In this document: piece after piece, positions 45,646-57,786 of the stretch
Position numbering within the stretch: the first letter of the stretch is position 1
Layout of the letters: each line of letters starts with the position of its first letter
Source of the DNA: Stropharia rugosoannulata
Taxonomy: Eukaryota; Basidiomycota; Agaricomycetes; Agaricales; Strophariaceae
Length of the DNA: 64,000 bases
Assembly: GCA_028532985.1 (NCBI GenBank)
Contig: JANCIK010000002.1
Location: 2,294,001 to 2,358,000 of the forward strand
Direction: 5' to 3'
Program-made: the position numbers and the translations under genes
Notes under the pieces: model-generated
What the model saw: only the letters and a program-made list of their open reading frames with translations
Databases searched by the model: none
What the model was told of the DNA's origin: nothing

Positions 45646-47379
45646 ATGTCCGATAATCCTTCCTTTGTTTTGCGTGGCATCGACGATGTTGTCTATGAAC
45701 AACGGCCTATTCCAGACGGTAACTCATAAGAAATCTATCCTCCCAGCGCACTGTTGATCATGTTCTCCAGTCAAGGATGATGAAGTTCTAGTGTCCGTTA
45801 AGAAGACCGGTTAGCTTATGTCTCGATTACATCCTTCGTTGAACTAATATGTTCGCGGCTCGCATCGCGGCTAGGGATATGCGGCTCAGATGTACGGTCT
45901 TCGCCATTATTTCATTGTAGGAGCGCTTATTTTCCCCCTCCAGGTTCACTACCTCGTTCACGGACGCATCGGAGACTTTGTGGTGAAAGATCCGATGGTA
46001 AAGTATATCTATCAAGATAAGAGCGCGACAAACTGATAGTTTTCAGGTTCTGGGACACGAGTCTTCCGGAATCGTCTCCAAAAGTGAGCACTGGTCTGCC
46101 TTGCGGCATGAATGACTTTTGCTTATCATCTGCACTATACAAGTCGGCTCAAAAGTCAAGCATCTTAAAGTGGGCGACAGGGTAGCTATGGAGCCTGGTG
46201 CAACTTGCCGTACGTTAAACATTTTCTCACTATTTATTCAACTCTGATAATTGTGTGATTATCCGCTCAGGTGTCTGCGAATCTTGCAAGGCTGGACGCT
46301 ATGAGGTAAGATCTCATGCCAATCCATACTCACGCGTCTTAATTAAGTCTATTTTTAGCTCTGCCCAGATATCGTTTTCGCAGCTACTCCCCCATACGAT
46401 GGGACATTAGGTCGCTTTTATCGTCTACCGGCAGACCTCGCATATCCCCTACCGGAAAATGTTTCTCTTGAAGACGGTGCTATGGTACATTTATTTTACG
46501 TGCTTTCTGAGTGTACAAGCTTAAATTGTACCATTTCTCTCAGATGGAGCCTCTGGCAGTGGGTGTACATTCCGTCTCAAACCTAGGTGGCCTTCGCGCC
46601 AGTCAAAGCATTGCTGTCTTTGGGTGTGGACCTGTGGGACTTCTGTGCATGGCGGTTGCTAAAGCTCTGGGGGCTTCGCGCATCATTGCTGTGGATATTG
46701 TCAATGAACGACTGGAGTTCGCCAAAAATTATGCAGCGACGGAAACATATCTTCCGGTCAAACCTGAGGAAGGTGAAAGCAAAATAGACTACAGCAGAAG
46801 GAATGCAGAGAATATGAAGCAAGTTCTCGGTATTGCTGACAGGGGAAAGACCTCCATCGATTTGGTTATTGACGCTAGTGGTGCAGAAGTTTCCATCCAA
46901 ACCGGCTTCTATATTGTCAAAGCAGGTGGAACGTTTGTGCAGGTAGGATCTTATTTTAAATTTTTCGAAACTTCTTCATCGGATTATTTTCAGGTTGGAA
47001 TGGGAAATCCTAACGTCACTTTGAATCTCGGCCTACTCATGACAAAAGAACTCAACTACAAGGGATCTTTCAGATACGGGGTTCGTGTTACTTTTGATTA
47101 AGCGCCCATAACAACGCTAATCTTATTTGCATCAGCCGGGCGATTACCCTCTTGCTATTTCTTTGGTTGCGAACGGAAAGATCGATTTGAAGCCCCTCGT
47201 CACTCACAGGTATTGGCCTATTATTCTCCGCCTTCCGAAGAGTAGATGTTAACAGTATCGTTCCTAGATTCGGATTTAATGACGCGATTGCTGCCTTCAC
47301 GGCCACTCGCAAAGGGAAGAGCGAAGACGGCAAAGGTGTTATCAAGGTAATAATAAACGGACCGGAGGCAGAAAATTGA
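45646..47379 (+). CDS. zinc-dependent xylitol/sorbitol dehydrogenase (medium-chain family)
   Basis: Twelve exons (45646-45718, 45771-45809, 45875-45891, 45944-45997, 46047-46083, 46144-46209, 46271-46305, 46359-46484, 46544-46942, 46994-47080, 47136-47209, 47268-47379) give 372 aa. '[20 protein letters not shown]' holds the catalytic Cys. '[10 protein letters not shown]' holds His-Glu of the catalytic zinc site. '[15 protein letters not shown]' is the four-Cys structural zinc lobe. '[20 protein letters not shown]' is the NAD(P) Rossmann turn, followed by an acidic 'VDIVNERL', favouring NAD. The family oxidises xylitol to D-xylulose or sorbitol to fructose; the sequence alone does not decide. 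Exon 3 is only 17 nt. A link to xylan use is suggested by the GH3 beta-xylosidase 8 kb away, but this is inference. Confidence 0.93.
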
Positions 47380-47524
47380 TTCGTATCACCTCCGAGGAGA
47401 AATGCAAAGTTCCAAAAAAATCTAATATTTGTTACCTTGGGTTGTTGATGTATTTCAAAAATGCTTGACTGTCATGAAACAATGATATTTTTGTGGTATT
47501 ACACGTGCAGTGATAAGCAAATCC

Positions 47525-48826
47525 TTACTCAGTATTACTCTCCGCCGCAGAGGCTGAGGGTTCTGTTGGCCACCACTCTGGTCTCCAAGGACAAATTGAC
47601 AACTTCTCGCCGTCAGCTATTTCAAGCTCAAAGTTGAGATCTCCAGCTTCTGACGCTGCGACGTGTTCGAGTCGAAGAAGCGCTAAGCCTACTCCTCCAT
47701 AGGAGCTGAGCATCTTCCCTGTACCTCTGGGTCGCGGACCCTGTTTACTGCCACTTGTATTGATGACCTTGATATCATTATGTTTTAGGATTTCTTGAGA
47801 GGAGGGGGATAGTAGTTCCCTAATGACAAGTCAGTCTATCCAGTTCACGCATAACAAGAAAGGTGCCAAACATTGCATGTTGTTTTTGAATAGTAACTGG
47901 GAATATTCGTTTGCGGATGATACCGGTGTGATATGTCCGCACAGTCAATTCTTGCCCAACATAACAGCCTTTGCGGAAGTCAACTGGTACAATGGATTAG
48001 CAGATTAGTTTAGAAGAAGAAAGTATGCACATACGAGCACCCATCATGTCCAGGTTGGAGTCCATTGGAAATGCCTGCATAGGCGGCATGTCGTCTATTC
48101 CTTCTGGGACACCATGTAATATTCGGTGAAGAAGATATTCCTCCGTAGGTAGAGTGTCATGCGTAGCTGCTTGCTCAGCTGTTGACAAAGCCGAAGAGAT
48201 TAAACATTGCAATAACATGGGAGAGCTTGGCACGTACGTGAGTCGCCCTTCCGCACAAGTAGTCGATTGCCCATGCCAACAGCTCTCCTGTCGCACAGAA
48301 CAAGATTCTGTGATCCCCATGACCAGACATTTGAGTGCATCCATACGGGTTCCACTGCACCACCCTGTCCCCACTGCCACTTTCTTTCAGCCTCCCATTC
48401 GGAATCCTTTGCCGACCCCCATGCAGACCAAACGTCGAGCTCCTCACTTATGTCTCGAATCTTTACTTTTGACCGAAGAACATGTCGTTTCAAGTAAGCC
48501 AAGAGCGGGGGTGCCTCAGAAGAACGCGAATCGTATTCGAGGATATAGCCGTCGTTCGTTGCATATAAAAACACGTCGTACATAATTCTGCCCTGTATGG
48601 TGGGGCACGTTTAACTCTGTGCTTGAGGACGAGCGAAAGAGATGCGTGCCTGAGCATGGAGTATGGACGAAAACTGGTTCTGCAGAGGCTTTCGAATGGA
48701 TGAAGCAAGCAGGCCATTAAGGAACTCAGTAGACTGACTGCCACTTATTGACAGCAGAGCGCGATGAGCTATGGGGGCTAGTGATGGTGTTTTCCGGAGG
48801 AGCGTATGCAGTATTGGGGGCAGCAT
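47525..48826 (-). CDS. IBA57: mitochondrial Fe-S assembly factor IBA57 (CAF17/YgfZ-like)
   Basis: Five exons (48826-48650, 48592-48238, 48178-48035, 47983-47872, 47819-47525) give 360 aa. The N-terminus '[19 protein letters not shown]' is basic and suited to mitochondrial import. '[20 protein letters not shown]' and '[20 protein letters not shown]' are the folate-binding fold. '[19 protein letters not shown]' is the family signature with its invariant Cys. '[13 protein letters not shown]' closes the domain. With ISA1/ISA2 the protein matures [4Fe-4S] clusters for aconitase-like and radical-SAM enzymes in the matrix. The first intron appears to be GC-AG (donor GCACGC at 48649), because no GT donor keeps the frame to 'HAQGRI'. 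The second Fe-S factor here, ISU1, is 10 kb away. Confidence 0.93.
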
Positions 48827-49433
48827 GCTTGCTGAAGGACAGACGTCAGTATCTTGGCAGAACCTGGCGGAACGCGCCGCTACGTGAGTGCTCACACTCA
48901 AATCAATCCCACGGCTGCTCTTGGGAGCAAGCGCCCAACCTTATCATTCCCGGAGACTGGTCTCACATCTTAACAATGACAACACACCCTCCACAGTAGT
49001 ATCTCGCAAATCCGGACAAACGGACCTATACAGTGCCATCGTATCTTGGAACATTCATGATCACTGTCATTCAGTGCTCAGTCGAACATGCACGGCGTAT
49101 GTAGTTGGTTGGGAGTTGGAAAAGTGCGTAAGATAGCTCCGCTTCGCATGTCAAATAGTATAGCAGAGCAGCCTCCTTGATTCTATTCTCAAATTCCCTC
49201 ATGATTTGAGCAGATTTCCAGCTTATGGGGTGATATCTAATAGAACGGCTTCCGAGCCGGAAGTTAGGACTACATTGAGTCGAGAAGAAGATGCGAGAAA
49301 GATTACTCATCTCTTCCTGCTTATTGATGGATTCGTTGCGACAAAATGGCGTCACAGGAGAGACAATGTTCCCATAGTCCTGCACCTATATAAGGACGAC
49401 AGAATGCACAGTGGGAATCACTTCCCATCTACC
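48827..49433. promoter_or_regulatory. 607-bp divergent upstream region, IBA57 / glutathione transferase
   Basis: Short ORFs here look non-coding. A TATA-like 'TATATAAG' at about 49387 lies some 45 bp before the GST start codon and fits a core promoter. Confidence 0.5.
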
Positions 49434-50504
49434 ATGTCTGCTACCACCAAAAAACCATTCACTCTCTACACAGCTGGGACACCCAATGGGCATCAGGCTT
49501 CTGTATTTTTGGAGGAATTGAAGGCAATTAACCCAGCGGTCGATTACGAGTGCGCAGCTTTGTTACTTTCAAGGAAGGGATAGTTACAAGATTACCACTG
49601 TTGTAGAGTATTCAAAATCAACATCTCTACTAATGTACAGAAGGTGTGTTCTTTGCTTAGTGCAACACATCTTACTCGAGAACTTATGCCATATATTCAC
49701 AGGAACCATGGTTTATTAAGCTGAACCCCAATGGAAGAATTCCTGTACTAGTTGACCACCTCCGCAACGATTTCCCTGTCTTTGAAACTGCCGCTATTTT
49801 GCTTTACCTTGCTCAGCACTACGACAAAGACCATGTCTTCTGGTTTGACTCCGAAAAAGAACCAGATAACTACAGCGAGATGATTCAATGGATTTTTTTT
49901 GCAGTGAGTTTATTCCTTACAAATGTGTCGATTTATGCATATCGGTTAAACTCAAAATCTCAAGCACGGCGGTGTGGGTCCCATGCAAGGCCAATGTGAG
50001 TGCACATTGCCTACTATGATGACGTATTAATGAACACTGAAATTGGCTAGCCAACCACTTTAATCGATTTGCACCGGAGGATATTCCGTATGCTAAAAAA
50101 CGTGGGTGCAATTATAGAGTCTGTATTGATGAATTATCCTGATTGATGGGCTCAGGTTACCTGGAGGAAACAAAGAGGTTGTTTGGTGTCCTCGAAATAC
50201 GTTTGAAAGATCGTGACTGGCTTGCGGGCTCTGGCCGAGGGAAATACAGTCTTGCTGACACGAAGACATTCCCCTGGTATGTACTGGATTGCATCCTCCA
50301 GAAAGTAATGTTTTACCAACTATTTCACGCAGGGTCAGGATTCACAAATTTGCTGGAGTTGAGGAACTTGATGAATGGCCTGCAGTCAAGGTAATTTATA
50401 ACAATATCAGTTATATGCTAAGACTCATCATTCCTTTTCAGGCATGGGTAGAAAGAAATCTGGAACGTCCGCAAACACAACTGGGAATCAAGGTTCCAGC
50501 ATGA
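49434..50504 (+). CDS. glutathione S-transferase, Ure2p-like
   Basis: Eight exons (49434-49549, 49607-49643, 49703-49903, 49965-49995, 50051-50101, 50156-50276, 50333-50390, 50442-50504) give 225 aa. '[20 protein letters not shown]' is the N-terminal thioredoxin-fold start. '[20 protein letters not shown]' carries the cis-Pro and glutathione-binding strand. '[15 protein letters not shown]' holds the Glu-Thr/Ser glutathione contact. The helical domain has '[20 protein letters not shown]' and '[20 protein letters not shown]', the N-capping motif and core helix typical of Ure2p-class fungal GSTs. The expected role is conjugation or reduction of xenobiotics and plant-derived compounds in the cytosol. 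The 31-37 nt exons explain why the gene looks fragmented in raw ORFs. Confidence 0.95.
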
Positions 50505-50978
50505 TGAACCAGTACATACTACGTATTCAAATGAAGTCATTCAATGCCTTGTGTACAAGTGTAATATATAAAGGAATGAACTGCGCGTAAAACGAGGGTA
50601 TCGATGTCGGAAGCGAATGGTGAAAGAGGTGGTAATAAAATAAGTTATGCATAGAAGATGTTCTGAATTGCGAAAAGGGAGATATAGTACATATATCGAA
50701 CTTTGCCACTCCTACACCTTTCTCAACAAACTTCCATGAAAAATCGGGGCACTGTACGAAAAAGAAGAACAGACGGCAGAAAGGGAGCGAAACGAAGAGG
50801 TACATAAGATTTTCATGTACGATACTTGACCACATGCTGTCTAGCAAAGCGTAACGGGAGCAACGACAGTACTAAGCCCGCTTACGGTCTGTGGAGGGTG
50901 ATGTCCCATTCCATAAACCACCGGCGCTGCTCATAGCGAAGCCAAAGAACATACACAGAACATGCTCCAGGGCGTGAT
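50505..50978. other. gap between convergent genes
   Basis: This holds the 3' ends of the GST and DUF6741-like genes. A short ORF on the minus strand (50527-50847) is AT-rich and not convincing. Confidence 0.5.
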
Positions 50979-51956
50979 TCATCTGGTTGAAAGCATGGGT
51001 TGCCAAACACCGTAGGATATTTCTTCTAAGTGGTGTAGCACAACACGATCCCAGACGACGGGGATAACATTTGCCTATTTAACGGCACCATAAGTATACT
51101 ATCACTTCTGCCTGTAAACAAGGACTTGCCTGAAGGTAATGTACGCAGGCTCTCGACACCCGTCTAGCAAGCGTTTCAAGATTAAGCCGTCTATCATATC
51201 CGTCCAGTGGTATCTCGTAAGTCAGAGAAGAGTAGCCTGCCCACTGCACAGCGTTGAATGTCAAAACCACGCCCCATACGCAAGGAAATCGGTGAATGAC
51301 ATACCTTAATCTTTAAATAAATCCGCCCGCGACTGTCTGCGTGCAGATCATGGAACGTGTATGCATCATGGCCAGATAGGCGGATCCGTTGCTGCGCCTC
51401 GTCGAGACCGATACCAGTCGAAAATGACCCCTTTCTCTTGAACTTGAGGTGAATAGCGCTGGGGCTTCGATAGGGATCGATGGAAGGAGGCGCCACAAAT
51501 GAGACCGTGGAATGACGGCGGCTTCTAGGGGCAACCATCGAGCTTGAATATCCACCACCACCATAGGATGTAGATATTTGGCGACCGCTATCGCCGTAGT
51601 AAGGCTCATCATAATCATAAACTGTTGACATTTGAGATTTAAAGAGAATGGTTAATAAAAGTGTGATAATCACCTTGGTTAGTTGGTCGACGACTCATGG
51701 AGACGGCAGTTCCAGCAGTTCCATAGTATGGGTATTGGCTCTGGTACTGAACGATGTCAGTCTCCGGGTTATCGCAATAAAAAGTCGGTAAGCTCACTTC
51801 GTTTCCACTCATTCCGTCTGGGTATATCTGCTGAGGGTAGGGAGTACTTGGGTAGCCGATGGACTGTCGGCGAGAGAGAGACCGGGAGAGGGCTCGAGAG
51901 GGAGGACGAGAGTAGGGGTCATTGTAGGTGTCGTAGCCAACAGTGCTGTAGGCCAT
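50979..51956 (-). CDS. DUF6741-like mushroom-specific protein
   Basis: Five exons (51956-51798, 51746-51674, 51621-51305, 51243-51130, 51074-50979) give 252 aa. The first 90 residues are Tyr/Ser/Pro-rich and disordered ('YDTYNDPYSRPPSRALSRSL'). The conserved domain starts at 'AIHLKFKRKGSFSTGIGLDE' and continues 'RIRLSGHDAYTFHDLHADSR' and 'WAGYSSLTYEIPLDGYDRRL'. It ends 'VVLHHLEEISYGVWQPMLST'. From memory this matches an uncharacterised domain (DUF6741) common in Agaricomycetes; I cannot confirm the accession here. The last intron (51129-51075) has the ideal GC donor CAG|GCAAGT and is required to reach the conserved end. The first intron (51 nt) is stop-free. Confidence 0.82.
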
Positions 51957-53739
51957 TGTGGACCGAGTGATAGGTTGGGAATAGGAAAGGCTGACAGTAT
52001 ACAGAAGGGAAGACCCTCTTTATACGCAGTATCCCGGTCCATACAATGCGGCTGGGCCTGTAATTTTGGATTTGATGCTTTAGACCTCATGGCCAATTCG
52101 GATGGGGCATTCCACTGTGCGGCAGACACCAGAAGAACGGATTGGACAGCTTTACCTGAGAGATCCGTGACCGTATATGTATATATCACAATTCATCCGA
52201 GGTGGATGCGACCTTCTAACCATTGCAAATCTGTAGATCAGTGGCAGCGGGCTATCGATCCGTTTAAATCCCTCTGAGAGGAATCACAAGTGAAAGTTTG
52301 TCAGCATGTGCGCGAGCGATTATATACTCGTAAGTCATACGAGCAACTTGCGAACGATTTCTTATCAGTAAGATTTCCAGTGTTGAAGTCGAGCAGTCGC
52401 CGCCACATGAGCACAGCTATACGTGGAATTCATTGGAAGGATATGCAGTGCACAGGCGATGATACCAATGCCATTTCCGAGAACGGCTTCATCACACGAG
52501 CAATACACGAGCTATAGCTTTGTTATAATATATGCATAAACCGGAGGAGAACGCGTAAGCACTGTTGTCAGAATCTAGAGTTTCAAATTGCGGGATAAGC
52601 ATTGGTATAGCAGGAAAAGCTGTTCACTGGAATAACCAGCGTTGAATGTTGGCAGATTGGTGAAGTTGGACGGAAACAAACGACATCTTCCAAAAGCGGC
52701 GAAAGACCCGGTAAGCGCCCGCCGTGTGATTAATAACGCGTTACTAAGGTACTCACATGATTGCGTCACGCCGCGTATCTCACGCGACGCGTACTAATTT
52801 AATAGATGAGCTTGCACCAAGCCCCGCGCGCACTCTAATTTTCACGTTGAACGTTCGTACGGCGTGCTCGGTCCTCATCGGAGAGCTTTTATCGCATAAT
52901 TCATCTTCATTACCCACGCTCTATGACTCTACGGCTGCGTCCTGTGTCTGCATATAAAACCTGTCGAGAAGAGCAGTCTCGTAAAGTAGGCCCCTATCTC
53001 TGTTCAGCTCCAAGCTCCATACTTGTACCCTTGCTTCTGGAGGACCGCTGATGCTGTATCTGCAGCGGCCCTGTTTCAGAATATACATCTGCTCACATGG
53101 CTCATTGAGGTAAGGACTCAGGAGACTTCGCTGTTGAAACTGGAATGCTGCGCGACATGTAACAACCTGTTGGTTAACAAAAAAAGACACGCCACACAAG
53201 TTGTATGATAGGATCGCTACCAAACTGGTACGAGATGTACCATTTCCGCGTTTCAAATACATGAAATGCATGAGTGAAGTGGGAGGTAGACACGAGGAAT
53301 GAGCGTGGTAGGCCTGTGCAGTACAAGAATGGACCTCGATAGGGTGCTGGGCTCCGAGGAGTGTCTCTTCTCAAGACAGTTACTCGGCTAATAGACAACT
53401 CTACACTATTGAATATTGATGAGTGCATTATACAAGCTTGGAAGATAGTTGATAGGGCGGGGGTTGGCGTTTTTCTTTAAATTTTACTGTTTTAGAATTA
53501 CGGCTTCAAGTCTTGTTCAATTCTGTTTGTGTCACTACCGCCGAATCTTCAGAGGACTTTTGATATATGAACTACTGCCTTTACGAATATTAGAGTTTCT
53601 GTCAGAGCCTACGAGCCTATGAATACTTTTACTTTGGTGAATTAAGATCGATAGAATCATATTAGCAAGTTTGTGTAGGTAAAGTTAGTACCCCTAATTT
53701 CTGCGATTATGACGCCATTGGTGAGAACAGTGGAAAGAG
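51957..53739. other. 1.78-kb gene-poor stretch
   Basis: I searched both strands for splice-joined coding segments and recognised none. Short ORFs (for example 52290-52517 + and 53174-53428 -) have random-looking content. No terminal inverted repeats, direct repeats or tRNA-like structure were seen by eye. Confidence 0.5.
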
Positions 53740-54301
53740 ATGGAAGACACTCAAAGTTGCTATATCATGTCACCTTCGAGGACTGAGCTTTACCAATTAG
53801 CTCAAGCGTTCTGTAACGCCTTTTCAAACAAAGAAGATATCAATACCATTCTCAAATACTTCTCGACTACATATGAGGTTTCAGCCATCGAACATGGTTT
53901 ACAGGAGCTTGCACCTTTCCTCGGAAAGCCGTTCACAGGTTTATCTGGGATACGCGAGTACTTCGAGCTCATCAGATCCCTACTCTCGTATAAGGACGTC
54001 GAATTCTCGCAATTTATAGTGGATCCTGAAACTATGAAAGTGTCGGTTCGCGGAGCAGCTACTTTTACCTGGCTTAGCACAGGGCAGTCATGGGACGAGG
54101 TGTTCACCTACACGTTGGACTTTGACGATGAATTAAAACTCGTGCAGTACCAAGTGTGGGCTGACACTGGGGCCGCTTACCTTGCAAGTAAAGGTAAGTT
54201 GGAGAATGGGAGTTCATAAAGTATGTGCCTTTCATTTTATTTCGGGTAATTCATACCAATTTGTTTTTGCAGGTGTCCGCGGAAGGACCATGCATATTTG
54301 A
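53740..54301 (+). CDS. SnoaL-like (NTF2-fold) protein
   Basis: Two exons (53740-54193, 54273-54301) give 160 aa. 'LYQLAQAFCNAFSNKEDINT' and 'ILKYFSTTYEVSAIEHG' form the first helices of the cone-shaped fold. 'PFTGLSGIREYFELIRSLLS' and 'VRGAATFTWLSTGQSWDEVF' then 'LVQYQVWADTGAAYLASKG' continue the sheet. The fold is shared by polyketide cyclases, isomerases and many proteins of unknown role. No catalytic residues can be assigned with confidence. A canonical GTAAGT donor at 54194 with the acceptor at 54272 suggests the end is 'KGVRGRTMHI' rather than the read-through 'KGKLENGSS'. A second possible start is Met11 in 'MSPSRTEL'. Confidence 0.8.
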
Positions 54302-54412
54302 CTGAGTAATATTAACGATTGCATGTACATTTTCATTTATCGAGTACCCCATGGGACAATATCAATATTTTCCGAACAGCACAACCCCGAACGCGAACCG
54401 ACGTTAAGCACT

Positions 54413-56880
54413 TCAGGATGAATCCTGGGGGAAGTGAGAAATCTGTACGGAATCGCCTACTAACTCAAATTGGTGGGTGAGCGAAGTCTCTGCGCCTGTG
54501 TCGATCGTGATCTGGTACTTCCCACTGTACACCCACAGGTTTCCTTGCTCATCAGCACGGGCGATGGAGCCGAGCGTCACCTTCAATGAAGCGGTTGCTT
54601 GTTTTTCAGGAGAAATTGAATGCAGCCTGGTATACGCAGCGAGGCGCTTGTTGGGGAGCGGCGCCGGTCCTGCAGACCCACTGACAAAGAGAAGGGCGAC
54701 ATAGTCAGATGTCACCTTGCCTGTGTTCCGAACGACCACATCGAATGTATCGAAGACGCTCAGATCAACGTTCTTGTTTTGAGAGAATGACAGCTTCGGG
54801 ATCTGATACCGCGCAGGAAGTGAATTTGCCCAACTGAGGGCGAACTTCGTGAAGTGTAGGCCATGGCCGAACTCGAATACCGGTGTGCCAGTGTACCAGG
54901 CGTACGTGCGACCGGGGTTCGTAGCACTGGGACGGATTGTCATATCCGTCATGGGCACTTGATTGACATAGTCTGCAGGATACTGCGTAGTAGTAAGACG
55001 GCCAGCCGGGGCGGCTTTTCCGGTCAGAATATCGGCCAAGGCAGTGCCTCCGCTCTGTCCTGGGTAACCTGCCCAAATGATCGAGTTGACCTGTTCACGA
55101 TAGGAATGAGAATGCGCTGTAACCGATCATAAGATACGTCTGACCTGTTTGTTATTTTTGAGCGCAGTTCCATCTACTTGGCCACCTCCGAATTGGACAA
55201 CTACAAGAGGCTTCTTCAGAGCAGCTAGCTGTGAGACCAGATCGAGCTGGACGCCAGGCCAGGTGATGTTCATCCTGTCATTTCCCTCAGCTTCGACGGA
55301 GTCATCGATTCCTCCTGCAAATACGATGGCATCCGCAGCACGGGCAGCAGCCAGCGCGTCGGCAAAGCCGGCCGTCGAAGTACCAGTGATATTGGTGCCT
55401 TCGACAAAGGTAGCCTTGAGCCCTGCATTGATGGCGCCTTGAACAGGGCTGATGAGGAATGGCGCAGTGCCCTGATAGTTACCTTGCATCTGCGTAGTGG
55501 CGTTTCCCCATGGCCCAATGAATGCGACTTTTTTAACATGCGAACTGAATGGCAGTGTGCCGTCGTTCTTCAAGAGAACAATGCCTTCGACAGAAGCCTG
55601 ATAAGCCAATGCCTGTGCGCTGGGGGTGTTGATATCCGACCAGTCAAGTTGACGGAAAGGTTGGTCACTCGCTGGATCAAAGAAACCAAGTCTAGAAAAA
55701 AAGAAATTAGTGCGCTACAAGATCGCTGAAATGGAAGTCTTACCGAACAAGGGATGAATATTGCCTCGTCAATGCCTGCTCGAGTTCAGCTCTGGTGATT
55801 AAAGATTGATTGAAGGCATCGGGCAAGTGTTCGGAATATGCGGTGCCGCAGTCGATGTCAGTACCGGCCTTCAAAGCGTCGGCCACAGCATGGGGATAAT
55901 CAGCAGTATAGTGATGCGTGCTGAAGATGTTATCCACGGCGTCACAGTCTGAAGTCACCCAGCGCCCCTTGTTATCGAAGCCCCAATAGTCGCGCAAGAT
56001 GCTCTGTAGCAGATAAGAATTTGCACAGGAGGGAATGCCATTGACGGAGTTATAGCTGCACATGACGGAGTTAACCTTGGCGTCGCGCACACAACTCTGG
56101 AATGGCGGCAGGTAGTACTCGCTCAGGTCCTGAGTGGTTACCACAGCGTTGAAAGACATCCGGTTGTTCCCGTTCCAGTCCTCTAGATCATATGCAGCGA
56201 AATGCTTGCAGTCGGCAATGACTTTGATGTATGGCTCCGGGTCGATGCCGCCTTGAAGACCTTGCACAAGATTGAAAACATATTGAGAAATGTGGAATGG
56301 GTCCTCGCCAGGCGTCTCCTGTCCACGTCCCCAGCGTGGGTCCTTGAAAGGGTTGATATTCGGAGTGAAGAAGTCTATCCCAGCTCGGCCAAAGTTGTTA
56401 AAAGCGCGCGCCTCGGTACTGATCACAGTCGCCACCTCTTTGATGAGAGCGTCGTCAAACGCCGCACTCATTAAAATGGGTTGGGGGAAAGAGGTGGCAA
56501 AGCTAAAGTTCTGCCCCGCAGGCGCGAACGTTACGCCTGGACTTCCGGCAACGCCATGCTGTTATCAAAAATGACTATTAGCCAGTGCAGACGGAAGCGA
56601 GGAAATAAATAAAACTCACGAGTGCTTCAGACCACCATTGGTAGGACGGTAGTCCTAAACGTGGCACACCCGGCGACAAATTTACAGTGTTCGCCATCAG
56701 CTCATCGACGGTGAACTCGCTGATAATGGCTTGGGCGCGAGTAATAGGATCCTTGGTCTGGTCGCATACTGCATTGCCTTTGAGTGGAGCGGATGTACAG
56801 TCAGGGAAAGTATAAGTAAGGCCAGCCGCTACGCGGCCCACAAAGTAGGCGATGAAGAGAGCTTTGAATTGGGCTTTCAT
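54413..56880 (-). CDS. secreted GH3 exo-1,4-beta-xylosidase
   Basis: Four exons (56880-56620, 56558-55744, 55691-55145, 55090-54413) give 766 aa. 'MKAQFKALFIAYFVGRVAAG' is a signal peptide. 'WWSEALHGVAGSPGVTFAPA' and 'GQETPGEDPFHISQYVFNLV' are in the TIM-barrel domain. 'GRWVTSDCDAVDNIFSTHHY' contains the Asp nucleophile in the SDCDAV form typical of fungal beta-xylosidases. 'GIVLLKNDGTLPFSS' opens the alpha/beta sandwich. 'RTYAWYTGTPVFEFGHGLHF' and a fibronectin-III-like end close the protein. It would release xylose from xylo-oligosaccharides outside the cell. Beta-xylosidase rather than beta-glucosidase is inferred from 'ADCKHFAAYDLEDWNG' and the SDCDAV motif. Confidence 0.95.
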
Positions 56881-57786
56881 GGCTGCCACAAGCGCGTCTA
56901 CAGCTCAGTCCACCAAGAATTAACGGCCTTTATAGCTCATTGTTTTAGTCTTCGAAGGACCGCTAAATGATGGAACAGCGGCCACAGTCGGAGTGTACTT
57001 CCGGCTTGCATATGGAAAAGAAGTGGAAACCTTCCAATACAGGGTACCAGACACCCATCGGAGAAATTCTGAGGGTGTAGAGAGCATATAAGCGTCCTAG
57101 GAATGGGGTAGCCGGGCGATGTGGAGCGGTGGACAATGTTGCAACGTCCTCCCCACATCACGAGTGTATAAATGTACGGGCCGCATGAAGAGTAGGAAGT
57201 CAAGAACGGTTCACGAATGTAGACTAGACTTGAGGAATATGCGTATTCGGCAAGAATTAGGGGTGAGCTGTAGCTTTTTGTCACATGTGGTAAAGATTCT
57301 TGAATTCGAACAGGTTTCGATTGGACGGAAGTCGTTCTATCCCCAAGAATATTTTTTGATTTAACAGTATGTGGCGTCAAATGATAACGTCAACAACTTG
57401 TGCGTCTCGTCATCATCTTTGGGGGGCTGTAATTAGTTTCGTAGATAGGTGCACTTTCACTATACGTATTTGGTATCGAACGAAGCAAAATATTTTGCTG
57501 CTTCTAAATACAAATATAAGGAAGTCATGAGATCCAACTATTCTTAAGAAAGATCGGTAATGACATACTTGAAGCTGACAAGAACATCCACAAGGTGTAA
57601 AAAGCCGGACCAGAGAAAGCGACGACCGACTCTGGCAACATTGCTCTTAGGGTATAAGCATTCGCGTTGCGTTGGCAAAATTATTGACATAGGTTATATG
57701 CTATTGAGAAATCTTACAGAGATATGTATGAGTACAATACACAGCCCCTGGAAACAGTGTAGGAAAGACCAACTGAGAACAAAGAT
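56881..57786. other. 906-bp gap
   Basis: This is the upstream region of the beta-xylosidase gene and the 3' region of TAF9, both on the minus strand. No coding exon, repeat or RNA gene was recognised. The part after 57400 is AT-rich. Confidence 0.5.

Noticed and set aside
53740..54219. Unspliced end of the SnoaL-like gene ('KLENGSS')
   Set aside because: A canonical GTAAGT donor and TTTTTGCAG acceptor are present, so I preferred the spliced end at 54301. The unspliced form remains possible.
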